A stretch of 64,000 bases of DNA, taken from NCBI RefSeq assembly GCF_046250175.1, contig NZ_CP176468.1, one strand, 5' to 3'. Source of the stretch: Psychromonas sp030397575 (GTDB lineage Bacteria; Pseudomonadota; Gammaproteobacteria; Enterobacterales; Psychromonadaceae). The notes beneath the pieces were generated by a model that ran no database searches, was not told the DNA's origin, and saw nothing but the letters and a program-made list of their open reading frames with translations. Of the stretch, positions 1 through 8,428 are shown piece after piece (position 1 is the first letter of the stretch; each line of letters begins with the position of its first letter). The position numbers and the translations under genes were made by a program.

Positions 1-249
1 GATGATATTATTGAAGCAGGAATTTTACCAAAATCTAAAGGGGCTGATTTACATCATGCAATGGAATTGATATCAATTGTCCGCTTACGTCATCAGGCGC
101 TTGATGTCGAATCAGATATTGAACCAGATAATAATATTGAGCCAGAGAATATGTCTGACCTTGAAAGACGTTATTTAAAAGATGCCTTTCTAGTATTAAG
201 TAACGCACAAAACTTTTTAAAATACCGTTATACGGCTAATACTTTTTAG
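1..249 (+). CDS. C-terminal end of a DUF294/CBS-type putative nucleotidyltransferase (partial)
   Basis: The frame is open from base 1, so the gene begins before the window and only about 82 residues are seen. The segment ends in a helical stretch with a motif of the form LERRYLKDAFLVL followed by an Asn-Phe-Leu-Lys-Tyr-Arg tail, which resembles the C-terminal substrate-binding-like domain of proteins that combine cyclic-nucleotide-binding, CBS and DUF294 nucleotidyltransferase domains. No catalytic part is visible. An exonuclease gene starts 8 bases downstream, a pairing known from related marine gammaproteobacteria, often near acetate permease and acetyl-CoA synthetase genes; that wider context is outside the window. 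Family assignment rests on the tail alone. Confidence 0.65.
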   Translation, partial: DDIIEAGILPKSKGADLHHAMELISIVRLRHQALDVESDIEPDNNIEPENMSDLERRYLKDAFLVLSNAQNFLKYRYTANTF

Positions 250-257
250 GGTTTTAT

Positions 258-974
258 ATGCATAACTTTATTAATAAAGAGATTTTAAATTGGAATGCTT
301 ATTTACAATTGCAGGGGCGACATTGTAAAGATAAACGATTAGCTGAATTCTATCAGGCCGGCACTTACAACGATGACACCCCACTGAAAGAGATAGAGTT
401 TGTTGCGTTAGATTTTGAAACTACAGGTTTAGACCCCAAACAAAACAGTATTATTAGCATTGGTTTAGTGCCCTTCAATTTAAATCGAGTTTTATGCCGT
501 AAAGCCAAAAAATGGTATATCACTCCGCAAGATAAGTTAGAGGAAGAATCAATTATTATTCATGGAATCACTCACTCAGATTTAAAAGGTGCACCAGATT
601 TACTACGAGTTTTAGGGCCCTTTTTAGAACAAATAGCTGGTAAAGTGGTCGTGGTCCATTACCGCAACATTGAAAGAGCTTTCTTAGACTTAAACTTAAG
701 AGCGCTCATCGATGAAGGTGTCATTTTTCCAGTCATAGATACCATGCAAATTGAAGCTACTATACAAAGCAAACAATGTGAGGGATTTTTAAACTGGTTA
801 AAACGTAAAAAACCGGGATCGATTCGTTTAGGGAACAGCCGTTTACGTTATAATCTACCCAGTTATCAACCTCATGATGCCTTAACTGATGCCATCGCTA
901 CTGCAGAATTACTACAAGCTCAAGTGCGTTATCATTACAGTCCAGAAACACCAATCAAAGACTTATGGTTATAG
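258..974 (+). CDS. DEDDh-type 3'-5' exonuclease (DnaQ-like)
   Basis: A 238-residue soluble protein with the RNase T/DnaQ exonuclease fold. The three Exo motifs are present in order: ExoI LDFETTGLD near residue 51 with the metal-binding Asp and Glu, ExoII around VVVHYRNIERAFLD with the second Asp, and ExoIII HDALTDAIAT near residue 210 with the His-x4-Asp of the DEDDh subclass. It has an N-terminal extension of about 45 residues but no additional polymerase, BRCT or GIY-YIG domain, so it is a stand-alone exonuclease and not the polymerase III epsilon subunit. It is probably cotranscribed with the upstream DUF294/CBS gene (8-base gap). The physiological substrate (DNA, RNA or nucleotide) cannot be told from sequence. 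Confidence 0.88.
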   Translation: MHNFINKEILNWNAYLQLQGRHCKDKRLAEFYQAGTYNDDTPLKEIEFVALDFETTGLDPKQNSIISIGLVPFNLNRVLCRKAKKWYITPQDKLEEESIIIHGITHSDLKGAPDLLRVLGPFLEQIAGKVVVVHYRNIERAFLDLNLRALIDEGVIFPVIDTMQIEATIQSKQCEGFLNWLKRKKPGSIRLGNSRLRYNLPSYQPHDALTDAIATAELLQAQVRYHYSPETPIKDLWL

Positions 975-1023
975 TGTTAGAACGATAGTTGTACTTGCTT
1001 GTTTTGATATCCACTAAATATAA

Positions 1024-1056
1024 AAAAACCGATTAATCACAGATTAATCGGTTTTT
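1024..1056. terminator. Bidirectional rho-independent terminator
   Basis: A perfect 15-bp inverted repeat (1024-1038 with 1042-1056) with a 3-base loop, A-rich on one side and T-rich on the other. It lies between the converging exonuclease and BCCT transporter genes, so it can end both transcripts. Confidence 0.9.
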
Positions 1057-1085
1057 AAGTCACTTTAATGTAGCTTAACGTTTCT

Positions 1086-2666
1086 CTATTTTGTTAATTT
1101 AGGCTCTGTTCTCATTCCCATAATCAAGCTTACACACATGATTAATAGAATAATTGTGAACGGTAATGCCGTTGAGATCGCTCCCGCTTGTAACGCTTGA
1201 ATTGATGATGTTCCTCCAACCCACAATAATGCAATAGCAATCGCCCCTTCTACTGAAGCCCAAAAAATGCGTTGTGGAACAGGTGCATCAACTTTACCAC
1301 CAGCAGTAATACTATCGATAACCAATGAACCTGAATCAGAAGAGGTAATGAAAAATACCAAGACTAATACAACAGCAATTAAAGATAAAATATTACCCAA
1401 TGGTAATTGGTCAAACATTTGAAACATCGCAAGTGATACATCGGTTAACCCATTAGTACCTAACTCACCAACATTATTCATAATTTGATCAATTGCAACA
1501 CCACCAAATACAGACATCCAAAGAATAGTCACTAATGTTGGGATAATTAGTACTGCAGTCAAAAACTGACGGACTGTACGACCACGTGAAACACGCGCAA
1601 TAAACATACCTACGAATGGTGACCATGAAATCCACCAAGCCCAGTAAAACACTGTCCAACCATGCATCCAAGCTTCATCTTCACGACCATGTGGGTTACT
1701 TAAAGGAATAATATTTTCAATGTAACCCATGACCGTTGTTGGGATAGTTCCCATAGAAACCGCTAGAGTGACTAATGCAACAAACACCACTAACACAATT
1801 GCCAGTAGCATATTGATGTTACTAATTAATTTAACACCACCGTCAATGCCACGTACAACTGATATGATGGCTAAAATAGTTACACCAACAATGATTGAGA
1901 CTTGTGTAGTTAATCCATCATCAATACCAAAAACGTGATGAAAACCACTTGCTGCTTGTTGTGCACCTAGCCCTAAAGATGTTGCTAAACCAAATAATGT
2001 CGCGATGACCGCAAAAATATCAACAATGTGGCCGGGTAAACCCCAAGTACGATCGCCTAAGATTGGATAAAAAATAGAACGCATTGAAAGCGGTAAGCCT
2101 TTATTGTAAGCAAAAAAAGCTAATGACAATGCAACAACACCATAAATTGCCCAAGGATGAAGCCCCCAGTGGAACATAGTTGCACCTAGTGCCAGTTTAG
2201 CAGCCTCCGGTGTATTAGGTTCAACATTCAACGGCGTTTCATACCAACCAGTGAAATAAGCAACTGGCTCTGCAACCCCCCAAAACATTAAACCTATCCC
2301 CATACCGGCAGCAAATAGCATAGATAACCATGATAGTGTTGAATAATCACTTTTTGCTTCTGCACCACCAAGACGAATTTTACCAAAAGGTGATACAATT
2401 AATGCAAGACAGAATATGACAAATATATTGGCAGACCACATAAATAGTCCATCAAATGAACCAATTATTTCCCATTTTAACCCATCTAATGTTGCTTTAG
2501 ATAACTCTGGGTCAACAAACATAATCGTCACTAAAAATAGTGCGATAAAACCTGCACTAAACCCAAATACAGGGTTATGAACATCAAAACCCCACTTTTG
2601 TACGTTATCTTGACCTACTGTGTAGTCAGTATTATCAATACTGTACTTATCCTTATTTAAACTCAT
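1086..2666 (-). CDS. BCCT family betaine/carnitine/choline transporter
   Basis: A 526-residue inner-membrane secondary transporter of the betaine-choline-carnitine family, predicted to have 12 membrane segments. Diagnostic motifs are the glycine stretch GMGIGLMFWGVAEP in the substrate/sodium site helix and the tryptophan-rich FYWAWWISWSPF followed by ARVSRGRT. The second Met-Gly-Ile-Gly resembles sodium-coupled members such as BetP and not the glycine-lacking CaiT exchangers, so Na+ symport of a quaternary amine is the likely mode. The N-terminus is short and there is no long cytosolic C-terminal tail like that of BetT/BetP. A strong ribosome site (TGAGGAAAA) precedes the ATG. No betaine synthesis or catabolic genes flank it, so the substrate is uncertain; osmoprotectant uptake is an inference. 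Confidence 0.93.
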   Translation of the reverse strand: MSLNKDKYSIDNTDYTVGQDNVQKWGFDVHNPVFGFSAGFIALFLVTIMFVDPELSKATLDGLKWEIIGSFDGLFMWSANIFVIFCLALIVSPFGKIRLGGAEAKSDYSTLSWLSMLFAAGMGIGLMFWGVAEPVAYFTGWYETPLNVEPNTPEAAKLALGATMFHWGLHPWAIYGVVALSLAFFAYNKGLPLSMRSIFYPILGDRTWGLPGHIVDIFAVIATLFGLATSLGLGAQQAASGFHHVFGIDDGLTTQVSIIVGVTILAIISVVRGIDGGVKLISNINMLLAIVLVVFVALVTLAVSMGTIPTTVMGYIENIIPLSNPHGREDEAWMHGWTVFYWAWWISWSPFVGMFIARVSRGRTVRQFLTAVLIIPTLVTILWMSVFGGVAIDQIMNNVGELGTNGLTDVSLAMFQMFDQLPLGNILSLIAVVLVLVFFITSSDSGSLVIDSITAGGKVDAPVPQRIFWASVEGAIAIALLWVGGTSSIQALQAGAISTALPFTIILLIMCVSLIMGMRTEPKLTK

Positions 2667-3060
2667 TTTTCCTCATTTAGAGTATTCACTCTGTTTGTGT
2701 ATCTTTAAAACCGTGACTATGTTAACAAAACCAATATGACATTTCAGTGATTTAAATAAATTTAGTTTTTTAACCTATTCATAAAAACGATTCGTATCAC
2801 TCTGCTCCCCCTAGTTTTACTTATATTAGATGAACATCAATAAGTGATAAGCGCACTTTTAATTAATTGATTACTTTCCATAAATTCAGACAGTTTTTTC
2901 TGTGCTTCAGATGTTTTTGTTTTACAATGTGCTTTTTATAGCATTTCTATTCAGCATAGCGTTTTCTAACATAGTTAACCGCCATATAAATACCTGAGCA
3001 CAACATAAGTTGTCTTTATCAGTGATGATCTGCTATCCACCTTCAACTATGGAACAATAA
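2667..3060. other. 394-base divergent intergenic region between BCCT gene and epd
   Basis: No reading frame worth calling. It must hold the promoters of both divergent genes, but I see no convincing -35/-10 pair. The one recognisable element is an FNR-like palindrome at 2827-2840, listed separately. Confidence 0.6.
2827..2840. promoter_or_regulatory. Possible FNR-family box (TAGAT-N4-ATCAA)
   Basis: It matches the FNR consensus TTGAT-N4-ATCAA at 9 of 10 positions. It is about 160 bases from the BCCT start and 220 from epd. The distance to either gene is larger than usual and such sites arise by chance in AT-rich DNA, so this is tentative. Confidence 0.3.
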
Positions 3061-4080
3061 ATGTCTCTTCGAATTGCAATTAATGGTTATGGCCGCATTG
3101 GCCGCAGTGTGGTGCGCGCTTTATTTGAAGGTAATCATCAAACTCAAATAGAGATTGTGGCCATTAATGAACTAGCAGCTGCGGATGCTATCTGCCATTT
3201 AACACAATATGATTCAACCCATGGACGCTTTCCTTTTAGCGTAAAACAAAGTGAGCAAAATCTCATTATTGCCGATCATGCTATCAAGTTGTTAGCCTTT
3301 GAAAAGATCTGTGATTTGCCATGGGAAGCATTAGATATCGATATAGTCATCGACTGTACTGGGATTTATGGCTCAAAGGTAGATGCTCAGGCACATTTAA
3401 CAGCCGGCGCTAAAAAAGTTATTTTTTCTCACCCAGCTGATCAAGATGTAGATGCAACAGTTGTTTATGGTGTTAACCACTTATCATTAACAGGACAAGA
3501 AACCTATATTTCAGGTGCTTCTTGCACTACTAACTGTATTGTACCAGTAATTGCCAGTTTAGATGCTGCCTTTGATATTAAATGTGGCACGATCACCACC
3601 ATTCACTCTGCTATGAACGATCAACCTGTGATTGACTCTTATCACCATGATTTGCGCAGAACACGCGCGGCGAGCCAATCAATTATTCCCGTTGATACTA
3701 AATTAGCGGCAGGTATTGAACGTATTTTACCTAAATTTGCAGATAAATTCGAAGCCATTGCAGTACGTGTTCCCACCATCAATGTCACTGCAATGGACTT
3801 AAGTATTACTGTTGATAAAAAAGTATCCATTGATGACATTAACCAATGCTTACAACAGATCTCAACAACATCTTTATCAGGGATTTTAGGGTATACGGAA
3901 GCACCTTTAGTATCGGTGGATTTTAATCATGACCCACGATCTTGCATTATTGATGGAACACAAACACGTGTCAGTGATGGCCATTTAGTAAAATTGCTAG
4001 TGTGGTGTGACAATGAGTGGGGATTTGCTAATCGCTTAATTGATACCTGTTTGTATTTCAAACAACTAGCGACTCAATAA
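3061..4080 (+). CDS. epd: D-erythrose-4-phosphate dehydrogenase
   Basis: A 339-residue NAD-dependent dehydrogenase of the GAPDH superfamily. Epd oxidises erythrose 4-phosphate to 4-phosphoerythronate, the first committed step of DXP-dependent pyridoxal phosphate synthesis. The N-terminal Rossmann motif INGYGRIGRSVVRA, the catalytic Cys155 in SCTTNC and His182 in HSAMND are all present. The choice of Epd over GapA rests on close recall of E. coli Epd: identical length, same catalytic Cys number, and blocks such as TIHSAM and RRTRAASQSIIPVDTKLAAGI (shared in part with GapA) combined with the Epd-type SVDFNHDP segment. In many relatives epd is followed by pgk and fba; here it is alone, ended by a terminator. 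The ribosome site is weak (GGA about 9 bases upstream). Confidence 0.93.
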   Translation: MSLRIAINGYGRIGRSVVRALFEGNHQTQIEIVAINELAAADAICHLTQYDSTHGRFPFSVKQSEQNLIIADHAIKLLAFEKICDLPWEALDIDIVIDCTGIYGSKVDAQAHLTAGAKKVIFSHPADQDVDATVVYGVNHLSLTGQETYISGASCTTNCIVPVIASLDAAFDIKCGTITTIHSAMNDQPVIDSYHHDLRRTRAASQSIIPVDTKLAAGIERILPKFADKFEAIAVRVPTINVTAMDLSITVDKKVSIDDINQCLQQISTTSLSGILGYTEAPLVSVDFNHDPRSCIIDGTQTRVSDGHLVKLLVWCDNEWGFANRLIDTCLYFKQLATQ

Positions 4081-4082
4081 TA

Positions 4083-4118
4083 AAAAAGGAGGTTGGTTAG
4101 TTAATCTACCTCCTTTTT
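4083..4118. terminator. Rho-independent terminator after epd, probably bidirectional
   Basis: An 11-bp perfect stem (4083-4093 with 4108-4118, AAAAAGGAGGT and its complement) with a 14-base loop and T tract. It lies 2 bases after the epd stop and 31 bases before the end of the converging Cys-cluster gene, so it can serve both. Confidence 0.82.
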
Positions 4119-4148
4119 ACTGTATTAACTTACTAGCTTCAACTCATG

Positions 4149-4469
4149 TCAATTTGCTGGAATAAACTCATCGCTACACTCGTAGGACCCCATTTCAAAA
4201 ATTCTACAAACCCAAGGTCTATTTTCATAAATAGTGCACAACTTGGTTTCACGATCGACACAGATACACCAGCCATCATCTAATTTTTTCATAGTTTCAC
4301 CACCCCATTGGTCGCGATCAATATACTGTTCAGGTACACCCGTATCAGTAATCAACATCACTTCTAACTGACAGCAGGCAGCATTACATTTAGCACAAGT
4401 TAATTCACTTTTATCTATATTGGTCACTGCTATCGATTCAGCAGTTGGAGTTGAGTTATCGTTTGGCAT
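4149..4469 (-). CDS. YkgJ-family cysteine cluster protein (putative metal/Fe-S binding)
   Basis: A 106-residue protein with the CxxCxAxCC arrangement (CAKCNAACC near residues 25-33) and further cysteines at WCICVD, LCTIY, WVCRIF and YECSD. This is the pattern of the YkgJ/PF03692 zinc- or iron-chelating family, whose biochemical role is unknown. The N-terminal 20 residues are polar and probably disordered; there is no signal peptide. The ribosome site is weak. It stands between epd (convergent) and ubiT (same strand, 242 bases upstream), and neither spacing suggests a tight operon. Function is not assignable beyond likely metal binding. Confidence 0.85.
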   Translation of the reverse strand: MPNDNSTPTAESIAVTNIDKSELTCAKCNAACCQLEVMLITDTGVPEQYIDRDQWGGETMKKLDDGWCICVDRETKLCTIYENRPWVCRIFEMGSYECSDEFIPAN

Positions 4470-4711
4470 CTGTTCACTGGCGTTAAATATAAAATACTAA
4501 GCCTATAGACCTTGGCGCTTAAAAGATACCGTTCCCATACAATTTTACTGGGTAAAATAACTTATTTCTTTATGGTAAGTTTCGTAAAGGGAAGTACCAT
4601 TTAATAATTATCACCTTTCCTTATTCCTCCGCCGAGAAATTAACCGAGTTAATTTTATGGGGTTCAAGCTGCCCTCTTTAACTATGGCTATTTCCTTGCG
4701 TAAAATTTAAT

Positions 4712-5248
4712 CTAGTCGTTTAATATAATTGGCATAAAATGATTAGGTTGATTAACGCCCTGTTGCACAAACAAAGAAAATTGCGTCATTAGTTTTTGTA
4801 AAAAAGGGGAAAAATTATCAAAATCAATATTATCTAAAAGGTTCTTCACTTCTAATCCTAGTTCAGTATCTCCCTCAATGTTTAAGCGACGCTGAAAAAA
4901 CAATGTATCTGGGTCTTCTTTTCGCCCTGCTATTAAAATCAAGTCATTAATATTAGAGGTGAAAGTAACATCCGGTGTACCATCATTTGCTTTAATAACC
5001 AGCTCCTTATTAAAACTTACTTGCCAGGATACAGACAGGTCATCGATAGCAATCGTCAGCCACTTACCCTTTAAAAAGTCTAAATCCCCCTCTTTAATCT
5101 GTTCATCAAATAATCGATTTAATATTACAGTTAATCCCTTTTTCTGCATATAAAAAGGCATCAACCGAGACGGAATAGCTAATACTTTAGGTGCGTTAAT
5201 AACAAGTTGATGGTGTATCTCTTTTTTAAACAAGGCCAACATAATCAT
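4712..5248 (-). CDS. ubiT: Ubiquinone anaerobic biosynthesis accessory factor UbiT (SCP2 domain)
   Basis: A 178-residue protein with a sterol-carrier-protein-2 lipid-binding domain spanning about residues 45-140. The block RKEDPDTLFFQRRL-NIEGDTELGLEVKNLLD is nearly identical to E. coli UbiT (formerly YhbT). UbiT binds hydrophobic ubiquinone precursors and is required, with UbiU and UbiV, for ubiquinone synthesis without oxygen. It is divergent from ubiU with a 195-base shared promoter region holding an FNR-like box, and E. coli ubiUV is known to be Fnr-dependent. Two in-frame ATGs lie 6 bases apart at the start; neither has a strong ribosome site, so the start may shift by two codons. Confidence 0.95.
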   Translation of the reverse strand: MIMLALFKKEIHHQLVINAPKVLAIPSRLMPFYMQKKGLTVILNRLFDEQIKEGDLDFLKGKWLTIAIDDLSVSWQVSFNKELVIKANDGTPDVTFTSNINDLILIAGRKEDPDTLFFQRRLNIEGDTELGLEVKNLLDNIDFDNFSPFLQKLMTQFSLFVQQGVNQPNHFMPIILND

Positions 5249-5305
5249 TACTCTTAGTCTATGACGAATGGAATGTTTACTCTAATCTGTTCCGCTAAAA
5301 ACAAC

Positions 5306-5319
5306 TTGCTATACATCAA
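5306..5319. promoter_or_regulatory. FNR-like box in the ubiT/ubiU divergent promoter
   Basis: TTGCT-ATAC-ATCAA matches the FNR palindrome TTGAT-N4-ATCAA at 9 of 10 positions. It sits 58 bases from the ubiT start and 125 from ubiU, so it could serve either or both. Fnr control of ubiUV is established in E. coli; its role here is an inference from position and sequence. Confidence 0.55.
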
Positions 5320-5443
5320 TTAATCATGTTTTTTCGCATATCTCAATTATTTGATGGGATCACTATTAACCCTACAATGTATGCCCTACATCAATAAAAC
5401 CATCCATTTACCCACTACAATAAGTGGTTAAAAAGGAGTAAGT

Positions 5444-6439
5444 ATGGAATTATTATGCCCTGCTGGCAGTTTACCTGCGTTGAAAGTAGCCATTGATTGC
5501 GGTGCGGATGCTGTTTATATCGGTTTAAAGGATGAGACTAATGCACGACACTTTGCAGGACTTAACTTTAATGCATCCAAGCTAGTAAAAGGTGCGCAGT
5601 ACGTTGCTGATAATAACAAACATTTACATGTGGCAATCAATACCTTTGCTCACCCAGGTCAAGAAAAACGTTGGTATAATGCGGTTGACCAATGTGTTGA
5701 CCTAGGAGCAAATGCCGCAATTATTGCAGATATTGCCACCTTAGATTACGCCACCCGAAAATACCCAGATTTAGCACTGCATTTATCTGTACAAGCTTCT
5801 GCTACTAATACCGCTGCTATTGAGTTTTATCAGCGTAATTTTAATATCAAACGCGTGGTATTACCGCGTGTTTTATCGCTGCATCAAGTTAAACAACTCG
5901 CACGTAACAGCCATATTCCTTTAGAAGTATTTGCCTTTGGTAGCTTATGCATTATGGCAGAGGGACGATGTTACTTATCTTCTTATTTTACGGGTGAATC
6001 ACCCAATACTGTTGGAGCCTGTTCTCCCGCCAAATTTGTTCGCTGGCAAGAAACGTCACAAGGTTTAACATCGCGTTTAAATAACATCTTAATCGACCGA
6101 TATCATAATGATGAAAAAGCAGGCTATCCCACTTTATGCAAAGGTCGTTTTAACCTTGATGGGCAGATATATCATACACTCGAAGAGCCTACCAGTTTAA
6201 ATACCCTATCACTTTTACCCGACTTAATTGAGATGGGTATTAGCTCAGTAAAAATTGAAGGTCGTCAACGCAGCCCAGCTTATGTGGAACAAATAACCAG
6301 AGTGTGGCGAGCAGCCATTGATAGCTACATGCAGTCCCCAGCCCAATATCAAGTGAAGCCACAATGGGATCAGCAATTAGAAAATCTCTCCGAAGGTAAT
6401 CAAACTACGCTTGGTGCCTATCACCGTAGCTGGCAATAA
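5444..6439 (+). CDS. ubiU: O2-independent ubiquinone biosynthesis protein UbiU (U32 family, 4Fe-4S)
   Basis: A 331-residue member of the peptidase U32 family. With UbiV it forms a heterodimer that hydroxylates ubiquinone precursors without O2, using prephenate as the hydroxyl donor. The four iron-sulfur cysteines are at positions 169, 176, 193 and 232, the same numbers as in E. coli UbiU, which makes the assignment secure. The N-terminal ELLCPAGSLPALKVAID motif and SVKIEGRQRSPAYV near residue 275 are typical. The start is fixed by an excellent ribosome site (AAAAAGGAG, 5 bases before ATG). ubiV follows after 20 bases, so the two are an operon. Confidence 0.97.
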   Translation: MELLCPAGSLPALKVAIDCGADAVYIGLKDETNARHFAGLNFNASKLVKGAQYVADNNKHLHVAINTFAHPGQEKRWYNAVDQCVDLGANAAIIADIATLDYATRKYPDLALHLSVQASATNTAAIEFYQRNFNIKRVVLPRVLSLHQVKQLARNSHIPLEVFAFGSLCIMAEGRCYLSSYFTGESPNTVGACSPAKFVRWQETSQGLTSRLNNILIDRYHNDEKAGYPTLCKGRFNLDGQIYHTLEEPTSLNTLSLLPDLIEMGISSVKIEGRQRSPAYVEQITRVWRAAIDSYMQSPAQYQVKPQWDQQLENLSEGNQTTLGAYHRSWQ

Positions 6440-6459
6440 AAAGTCACGACAGGAAATAT

Positions 6460-7335
6460 ATGAAAGTATCATTAGGCCCATTGCTATATTATTGGCCAAA
6501 ACAGCAAACTATAGATTTTTACCAACATGCAATCAGCAGCGATGCTGATATTATCTATCTAGGTGAAACCGTATGCAGTAAACGCAGAGAGCTAAAAACC
6601 AGAGATTGGATTGAATTAGCTAGCTCACTGAATAAACATAATAAGGAGATAGTGTTATCTACTATGGCGCTATTAGAGGCACCATCTGAATTAAGTGTCA
6701 TAAAAAAGCTTTGTGAAAATGGAGAGGTGAGTATTGAAGCCAATGACCTAGGGACAGTGCAGATATTAACCGAAAAGAAATTGCCCTTTATATGTGGGCC
6801 CGCTATCAACTGTTACAACGCACAAACATTAAAATTACTGATTAATCAAGGTATGCAACGCTGGGTGATGCCTGTAGAGTTATCACGAGATTGGTTAGCG
6901 GACCTAGTTGAAGACTCCCATAAAATGGGATTGCGCGACCAATATGAAGTAGAGGTGTTTTCCTATGGCCACTTACCCCTAGCTTATTCAGCTCGGTGTT
7001 TCACTGCTCGTTCAGAAAATAAAGCAAAAGACGATTGTGGTTTAACCTGCATCAACTATCCACAAGGTCGCCTGATTCATACTCAAGAGGAGCAACAAGT
7101 TTTTGTACTAAATGGTATACAAACCTTGTCTGGATATTGTTATAACTTAATTAATGACCTTGAAAGCATGCACGATTTAGTGGATATCCTTCGGATCAGT
7201 CCAAACTCCCTAAACAGTTTAGAAACGGTAACTGAGTTCAAACGACAACTATTGCAGCAAAACCACTACCGCCCACTAAATAGCTCACAATGTAACGGTT
7301 ATTGGCATAGCATCCCCGGATTAGGGCAAGGTTAA
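6460..7335 (+). CDS. ubiV: O2-independent ubiquinone biosynthesis protein UbiV (U32 family, 4Fe-4S)
   Basis: A 291-residue partner of UbiU and a shorter U32 paralogue lacking the C-terminal extension. The 4Fe-4S cysteines Cys39, Cys180, Cys193 and Cys197 fall at exactly the E. coli UbiV numbers (YLGETVCSKRR, SARCFTAR, DDCGLTCINYP). It acts with UbiU in anaerobic hydroxylation of the ubiquinone ring. A ribosome site (CAGGAAA) precedes ATG. The gene converges on modC with only 19 bases between stops and no terminator hairpin, so read-through into the antisense of modC is possible. Confidence 0.97.
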   Translation: MKVSLGPLLYYWPKQQTIDFYQHAISSDADIIYLGETVCSKRRELKTRDWIELASSLNKHNKEIVLSTMALLEAPSELSVIKKLCENGEVSIEANDLGTVQILTEKKLPFICGPAINCYNAQTLKLLINQGMQRWVMPVELSRDWLADLVEDSHKMGLRDQYEVEVFSYGHLPLAYSARCFTARSENKAKDDCGLTCINYPQGRLIHTQEEQQVFVLNGIQTLSGYCYNLINDLESMHDLVDILRISPNSLNSLETVTEFKRQLLQQNHYRPLNSSQCNGYWHSIPGLGQG

Positions 7336-7354
7336 ACCATACCAATAAACATAA

Positions 7355-8428
7355 CTAATTAACAATGCTCATGGTTTTTACATGTGCAAAGACTTGACTG
7401 CCTACCGCTAACTGCAGTTTGTTAAATGACCGTAGGGTGATGTAGGCATACAGATATTGTGAGTCGAACTGTAAGGTCAATACCACTGCTTTTTGCGTAT
7501 CAATGGCGAACTCCACTATCTTTGCAGATAAACAATTTAATAAAGAGCTACCCTCAATAGGCTGTAGTGCCACAATGACATCTCGGCTATTAATTTTGAC
7601 TTGTACCTGCTCAGAGAATGGTGAAGTTTCAGCTGAAATATACAAATTTTGACCATCTAAACAGCCTTTAATTAATGCTTCATCTGGATCATAACTTTTT
7701 ACATCTACGCTTAATATTAGCCCTTGATGTGCCAATTTAATTAATGATAAATCACTGTTTAAAAACAACTGTTGCGGTTCGCCACTCGCTTCTATTTGCC
7801 CATCATTCACTAGCAACATATTACGACTAAGATAAAACAGTTCTTGTTCAGAATGAGTAATATATAAAATAGGGATTTGCTGACTAATCTCTTTGATGAA
7901 GGGTAATAACAATTGCTTGCTACCTTGGTCTAAGGATGAAAGTGGCTCATCCATGACCAATAACTGAGGATCTGTTAATAAAGCACGCGCAATAGCAACA
8001 CGCTGTTTTTGCCCCCCAGACAACTGAGTGGTTTGATGTGCTAAAAGTTCAGAAAACCCTAGTTTATTAGCAAGTTGTTCAATATTGAAGGTATTTGAAG
8101 ACGCTTTATTCACAGCTAATTGTAAGTTTTGCTGTACATTTAAGTGGGGAAATAATCTTGGCTCTTGAAATACCACACCAATACGACGCTTTTCCGTTGG
8201 CACATATTGCTTTTGATACTTAGATTTCCAAACCTGTTGTTTAAATTGAATATCACCAACGCACTCCTCTAAGCCAATCAAACAACGCAATAATGTTGTT
8301 TTTCCTGCACCTGAGTCGCCAAAAATAACACATACCCCAGACAAATCGATATGAGCTTTAAAATGAAGCTCGCTACTCGTCCCAGTATGTTGATTGATAA
8401 ATGACTTTTGAATATCAAACTTAAGCAT
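7355..8428 (-). CDS. modC: Molybdate ABC transporter ATP-binding protein ModC
   Basis: A 357-residue ATPase of the high-affinity molybdate importer. It shows Walker A GDSGAGKTT near residue 38, Q-loop VVFQEPRLFPHL, signature LSGGQKQRVAIARALL, Walker B LLVMDEPLSSLD and switch His in YITHSEQE. The last ~70 residues form a TOBE/MOP-like domain, typical of ModC, which senses intracellular oxyanion. It is the last gene of the Mo run, overlaps modB by 8 bases, and has a strong ribosome site (AAAGGATATTAA-ATG). Confidence 0.95.
   Translation of the reverse strand: MLKFDIQKSFINQHTGTSSELHFKAHIDLSGVCVIFGDSGAGKTTLLRCLIGLEECVGDIQFKQQVWKSKYQKQYVPTEKRRIGVVFQEPRLFPHLNVQQNLQLAVNKASSNTFNIEQLANKLGFSELLAHQTTQLSGGQKQRVAIARALLTDPQLLVMDEPLSSLDQGSKQLLLPFIKEISQQIPILYITHSEQELFYLSRNMLLVNDGQIEASGEPQQLFLNSDLSLIKLAHQGLILSVDVKSYDPDEALIKGCLDGQNLYISAETSPFSEQVQVKINSRDVIVALQPIEGSSLLNCLSAKIVEFAIDTQKAVVLTLQFDSQYLYAYITLRSFNKLQLAVGSQVFAHVKTMSIVN

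Noticed and set aside
5351..5363. TTGAT-GGG-ATCAC as a second FNR box near ubiU
   Set aside because: The spacer is 3 bases, not 4, which breaks the FNR geometry, and the right half has a mismatch.
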